Shown: piece by piece, positions 32,933-35,121 of the stretch | Numbering within the stretch: position 1 is the first letter of the stretch | How the letters are laid out: the number at the start of each line of letters is the position of its first letter | NCBI GenBank assembly: GCA_024638305.1 | Contig: JAHEKN010000007.1 | Location: 15,160 to 50,280, forward strand | Reading direction: 5' to 3' | Length of the DNA: 35,121 bases | From: Gemmatimonadota bacterium | GTDB taxonomy: Bacteria > Gemmatimonadota > Gemmatimonadetes > Longimicrobiales > Gaopeijiaceae | Translations under genes and position numbers: made by a program | The notes under the pieces: model-generated | Database searches by the model: none | Seen by the model: only the letters and a program-made list of their open reading frames with translations | Told to the model about the DNA's origin: nothing

Positions 32933-34585
32933 GTGTCCCGCCTCCTGTCCCGACCCTTGATTGCCGCGTGGGCCTTCTCGGCGCTTGCCGCCACCGCATG
33001 CGAGGAAGGACCAGCGCCGAACTCCACACTACCTTCGCCGGCGCGCGCGGCCAACCCGTCCGGCCGGGTCGATCAGCTCGTCCCCCTCGGTCGCGAGGTG
33101 CTGCCTGAAACGCTGGCGTCTCACGTCGACGCCGTGGCTCGCGAGCTCGCGCGCAGCGCTTACCGTGCGCCCGCGTCCCTTCCGGACGTGCTGACCGCGC
33201 TCGATTACGACGCTTATCGGTCGATTCATCATCGGGCCCATGCGGCGCTTTGGAAGGGCGACTCGCCGTTTCAAGTCTTCCCGGCCCATCCGGGGTCTTC
33301 GTTCTCGAAGCCCGTGTTGCTCCACGTCGTGGATCACGATGGCACGACCCGCTTGCCGTTCGATTCCGGTGACTTCTCGTATGGAGAGGCGGCCGCTGGA
33401 GTACCGGTCGAATTGGCGGCCGGGGACGGGTTGCGCGTGGGCCATTCCGGCTTTCGCGTCCTCTACCCTTTGAACGACCCCCAGACGATGGACGAGGTCG
33501 CCGTCTTCCAGGGGGCCTCGTATTTTCGGCTCGTGGGGGCGGGGCAGGTTTTCGGGCTCTCGGCGCGGGGACTGGCCGTCGATATCGCGACGGGCGGCGC
33601 GGAGGAGTTCCCCGACTTCCGGTCGTTCTGGCTCGTGCGCCCGCGGCCCGGCGACACGACCCTCGTCTTTCACGCGCTCCTGGACAGCCCGTCCGTCACC
33701 GGAGCCTATCGCTTCGAGTTGGCGCCCGGCGTCCGGACATCCGTCTTGGTGGACGCCCGTGTCTTCGCCCGGCGCGACGTCGCCAAGCTCGGCGTGGCGC
33801 CCCTGAGCAGCATGTTCCTTCACGGGTCCCTGGAGGCCCGCTGGTTCGACGATGTGCGGCCCGAGGTGCACGACTCCGACGGTCTGTTGACATGGACTGG
33901 GCGAGGAGAGTGGATCTGGCGGCCGCTTTCGAACCGGCGAGGACTGCACGTCACGTCTCTCAGGGACGGGGACCCCCGAGGGTTCGGACTCGTGCAGCGA
34001 CAGCGGGCGTTCGATCACTACCTCGATCTCGAGGCGGACTATCACCGTCGTCCCAGCGTCTGGGTCGACGTCGAAGAAGGCGATTGGGGCACGGGCGGGG
34101 TCGAGCTGCTCGAGATTCCGACCGATTCCGAGTTCAACGACAACATCGCCGCGTACTGGGTGAGCGACACGCCGCTCGGGGCGGGAGAGGAGCGGCGGTA
34201 TCGATACCGACTCACGACGTTCGAGGAGCGCCTGGGGGTCCAAACGCTCGCGCAGGTCGGGCGCACGCGCATCGGCTGGGACGCGCTGCCGGGGGAGGCC
34301 GATCCACCGCCTCGGAGCCAGCGGCGGATCGTGGTGGACTTCGTCGGTGGGCCCTTCACCGATCTTGGCGCCGGCGCTTCCGTGCAGGCGGCGATCGAAA
34401 CGTCGGCGGGACGGATCTCGGACCTGCGGACCCAGCGTCTCCCCTCCGGAGGCGGTTGGCGCGCATCGTTCCGGCTGGAGCCCGAGGGCGACCGGCCCGC
34501 CGACATGCGACTGTCGCTCACGCATGCCGACCAACCCGTGACCGAGACCTGGAGCACCGTGTGGTACCCGGCGGAGGGGCGTTGA
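32933..34585 (+). CDS. opgG: Periplasmic glucan biosynthesis protein OpgG/MdoG
   Basis: The GTG at 32933 with GGGAG upstream gives 550 residues and a clean signal ending in a lipobox (LAATAC, Cys23); earlier in-frame starts are not needed. Family landmarks are LDYDAYRSIHHRAHAALWKG early on, FQVFPAHPGSSFSKPVLLHVV, the YPLN.P..MDEVAVFQGASYFR segment typical of MdoG, and a C-terminal immunoglobulin-like half. OpgG is needed for the synthesis or branching of osmoregulated periplasmic glucans. E. coli OpgG is a soluble periplasmic protein, so lipid anchoring is unusual. The stop overlaps the opgH start (TTGA), matching the usual opgGH operon. Confidence 0.93.
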   Translation: MSRLLSRPLIAAWAFSALAATACEEGPAPNSTLPSPARAANPSGRVDQLVPLGREVLPETLASHVDAVARELARSAYRAPASLPDVLTALDYDAYRSIHHRAHAALWKGDSPFQVFPAHPGSSFSKPVLLHVVDHDGTTRLPFDSGDFSYGEAAAGVPVELAAGDGLRVGHSGFRVLYPLNDPQTMDEVAVFQGASYFRLVGAGQVFGLSARGLAVDIATGGAEEFPDFRSFWLVRPRPGDTTLVFHALLDSPSVTGAYRFELAPGVRTSVLVDARVFARRDVAKLGVAPLSSMFLHGSLEARWFDDVRPEVHDSDGLLTWTGRGEWIWRPLSNRRGLHVTSLRDGDPRGFGLVQRQRAFDHYLDLEADYHRRPSVWVDVEEGDWGTGGVELLEIPTDSEFNDNIAAYWVSDTPLGAGEERRYRYRLTTFEERLGVQTLAQVGRTRIGWDALPGEADPPPRSQRRIVVDFVGGPFTDLGAGASVQAAIETSAGRISDLRTQRLPSGGGWRASFRLEPEGDRPADMRLSLTHADQPVTETWSTVWYPAEGR

Positions 34586-35121
34586 GCGTACCCCTGCGTA
34601 CCTCCGACCCCTGGACGATCCGAGTGCCCGTTCCAAAGGCGCGGCGATGGCTGTTCGCGGCACTGGTCCTCGGGACCACCGCATTCGGCTCGATCATGAT
34701 GATCGGGATCGTGAGGGCGGCGGGCGTCACGATTCTGGAGATCGTGATCGTCGGCCTCTTCGTGCCCACGTTCGCGTGGATCTCGGTCTCCTTCTGGAAC
34801 GCGCTGATCGGATTCGTGCTTCTCGCCGCCGGGCGGGATCCGCTGTCACTCGAGCGCGTCACGGCGCACGACAATCAGCTGCCCGGAAAGCACCGTCCCC
34901 TGCGATCACGGACGGCCGTCGTCATGCCCGTGCACAACGAGGATCCGAACCGCGTCGTGTCCGGGCTCGCGGCCATGATCGCGGCACTGGACTCGACGCC
35001 AGCGGCATCCGCCTTCGATTTCCATCTCCTGAGCGATACGACCGATCCCCGAGTGGCCCGAGCCGAAGAGGCCGCATGGGCCGCGCTCGGCGACAGTGTC
35101 GCCGAGTCCGGTCGACTGCAC
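34582..35121 (+). CDS. opgH: Glucans biosynthesis glucosyltransferase OpgH/MdoH (3'-truncated by window edge)
   Basis: A TTG at 34582 overlaps the opgG stop (TTGA) and is preceded by GGAGG in the end of opgG; the open frame runs 180 codons to the window edge. Residues ~22-45 and ~50-83 are the first two membrane helices. The cytoplasmic GT2 domain then begins with RTAVVMPVHNEDPNRVVSGL (110-129) and FDFHLLSDTTDP (145-156), with the LSD..D stretch that binds UDP-glucose. OpgH polymerises and exports the glucan backbone. The rest of the catalytic domain and the remaining helices lie outside the window. Confidence 0.93.
   Translation, partial: MSVPLRTSDPWTIRVPVPKARRWLFAALVLGTTAFGSIMMIGIVRAAGVTILEIVIVGLFVPTFAWISVSFWNALIGFVLLAAGRDPLSLERVTAHDNQLPGKHRPLRSRTAVVMPVHNEDPNRVVSGLAAMIAALDSTPAASAFDFHLLSDTTDPRVARAEEAAWAALGDSVAESGRLH

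Noticed and set aside
1-35121. tRNA, rRNA, CRISPR arrays and insertion sequences
   Set aside because: No direct-repeat/spacer arrays, transposase motifs, or clover-leaf/rRNA-like stretches were seen on reading both strands.

Overview
The window is high-GC DNA, densely coding, with many genes that overlap by 1, 4 or 11 bases. The genes point to a Gram-negative, aerobic heterotroph: osmoregulated periplasmic glucan genes (opgG, opgH), a TRAP transporter, an outer-membrane beta-barrel, several lipoproteins, a secreted S9 peptidase and cytochrome b561. The style (S9 peptidases, serine hydrolase and MBL lipoproteins, small conserved lipoproteins) resembles Gemmatimonadota, but this is an impression and not a test. 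I see no rRNA, tRNA, CRISPR array or insertion sequence.

Layout. 1-945: 3' part of a prephenate dehydrogenase-chorismate mutase fusion. 942-6265 (minus): a GlcD/GlcF-type FAD and Fe-S oxidase behind a DPP-IV-like peptidase. 6459-11392 (plus): a serine/aspartate-glyoxylate aminotransferase, a complete DctPQM TRAP transporter and a conserved unknown gene; oxidase plus aminotransferase suggest glycolate/glyoxylate metabolism. 11400-13490 (minus): a small TolQ/MotA-like membrane protein and two overlapping flavodiiron-like MBL paralogues with a rewritten metal motif. 13652-15013 (plus): a small lipoprotein and a CHAD protein. 15038-17195 (minus): a serine hydrolase and a canonical MBL lipoprotein, divergent from a TipA-type MerR regulator (17308-18042) whose operator and 19-bp-spacer promoter lie at 17240-17270. 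18110-20579 (minus): a His/Cys-rich small protein, a His/Met-rich exported protein and a beta-barrel, probably a metal-handling operon. 20645-22051 (minus): glutamate dehydrogenase. 22305-22946: two decayed gene remnants. 23059-23676: cytochrome b561.

23727-31240 holds the most interesting region. A CDP-alcohol phosphatidyltransferase (minus) diverges from a five-gene plus-strand run: BchC-like dehydrogenase, QueD/PTPS-like protein lacking canonical zinc and cysteine residues, GT4 glycosyltransferase, SAM methyltransferase and LPG-synthase-TM/flippase-like protein. That run converges, with a 119-bp antisense coding overlap, on a minus-strand run of FkbM methyltransferase, creatininase-like amidohydrolase and RibD-type reductase. 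Pterin/pyrimidine-type enzymes together with sugar, methyl and lipid-head-group enzymes suggest an undescribed pathway for a glycosylated, possibly lipid-linked, GTP-derived compound.

31240-35121: an LtaS/OpgB-type sulfatase-fold transferase (minus, tail-overlapping the FkbM gene), divergent from opgG and the start of opgH, which runs off the right edge. This looks like a periplasmic-glucan synthesis and decoration locus.
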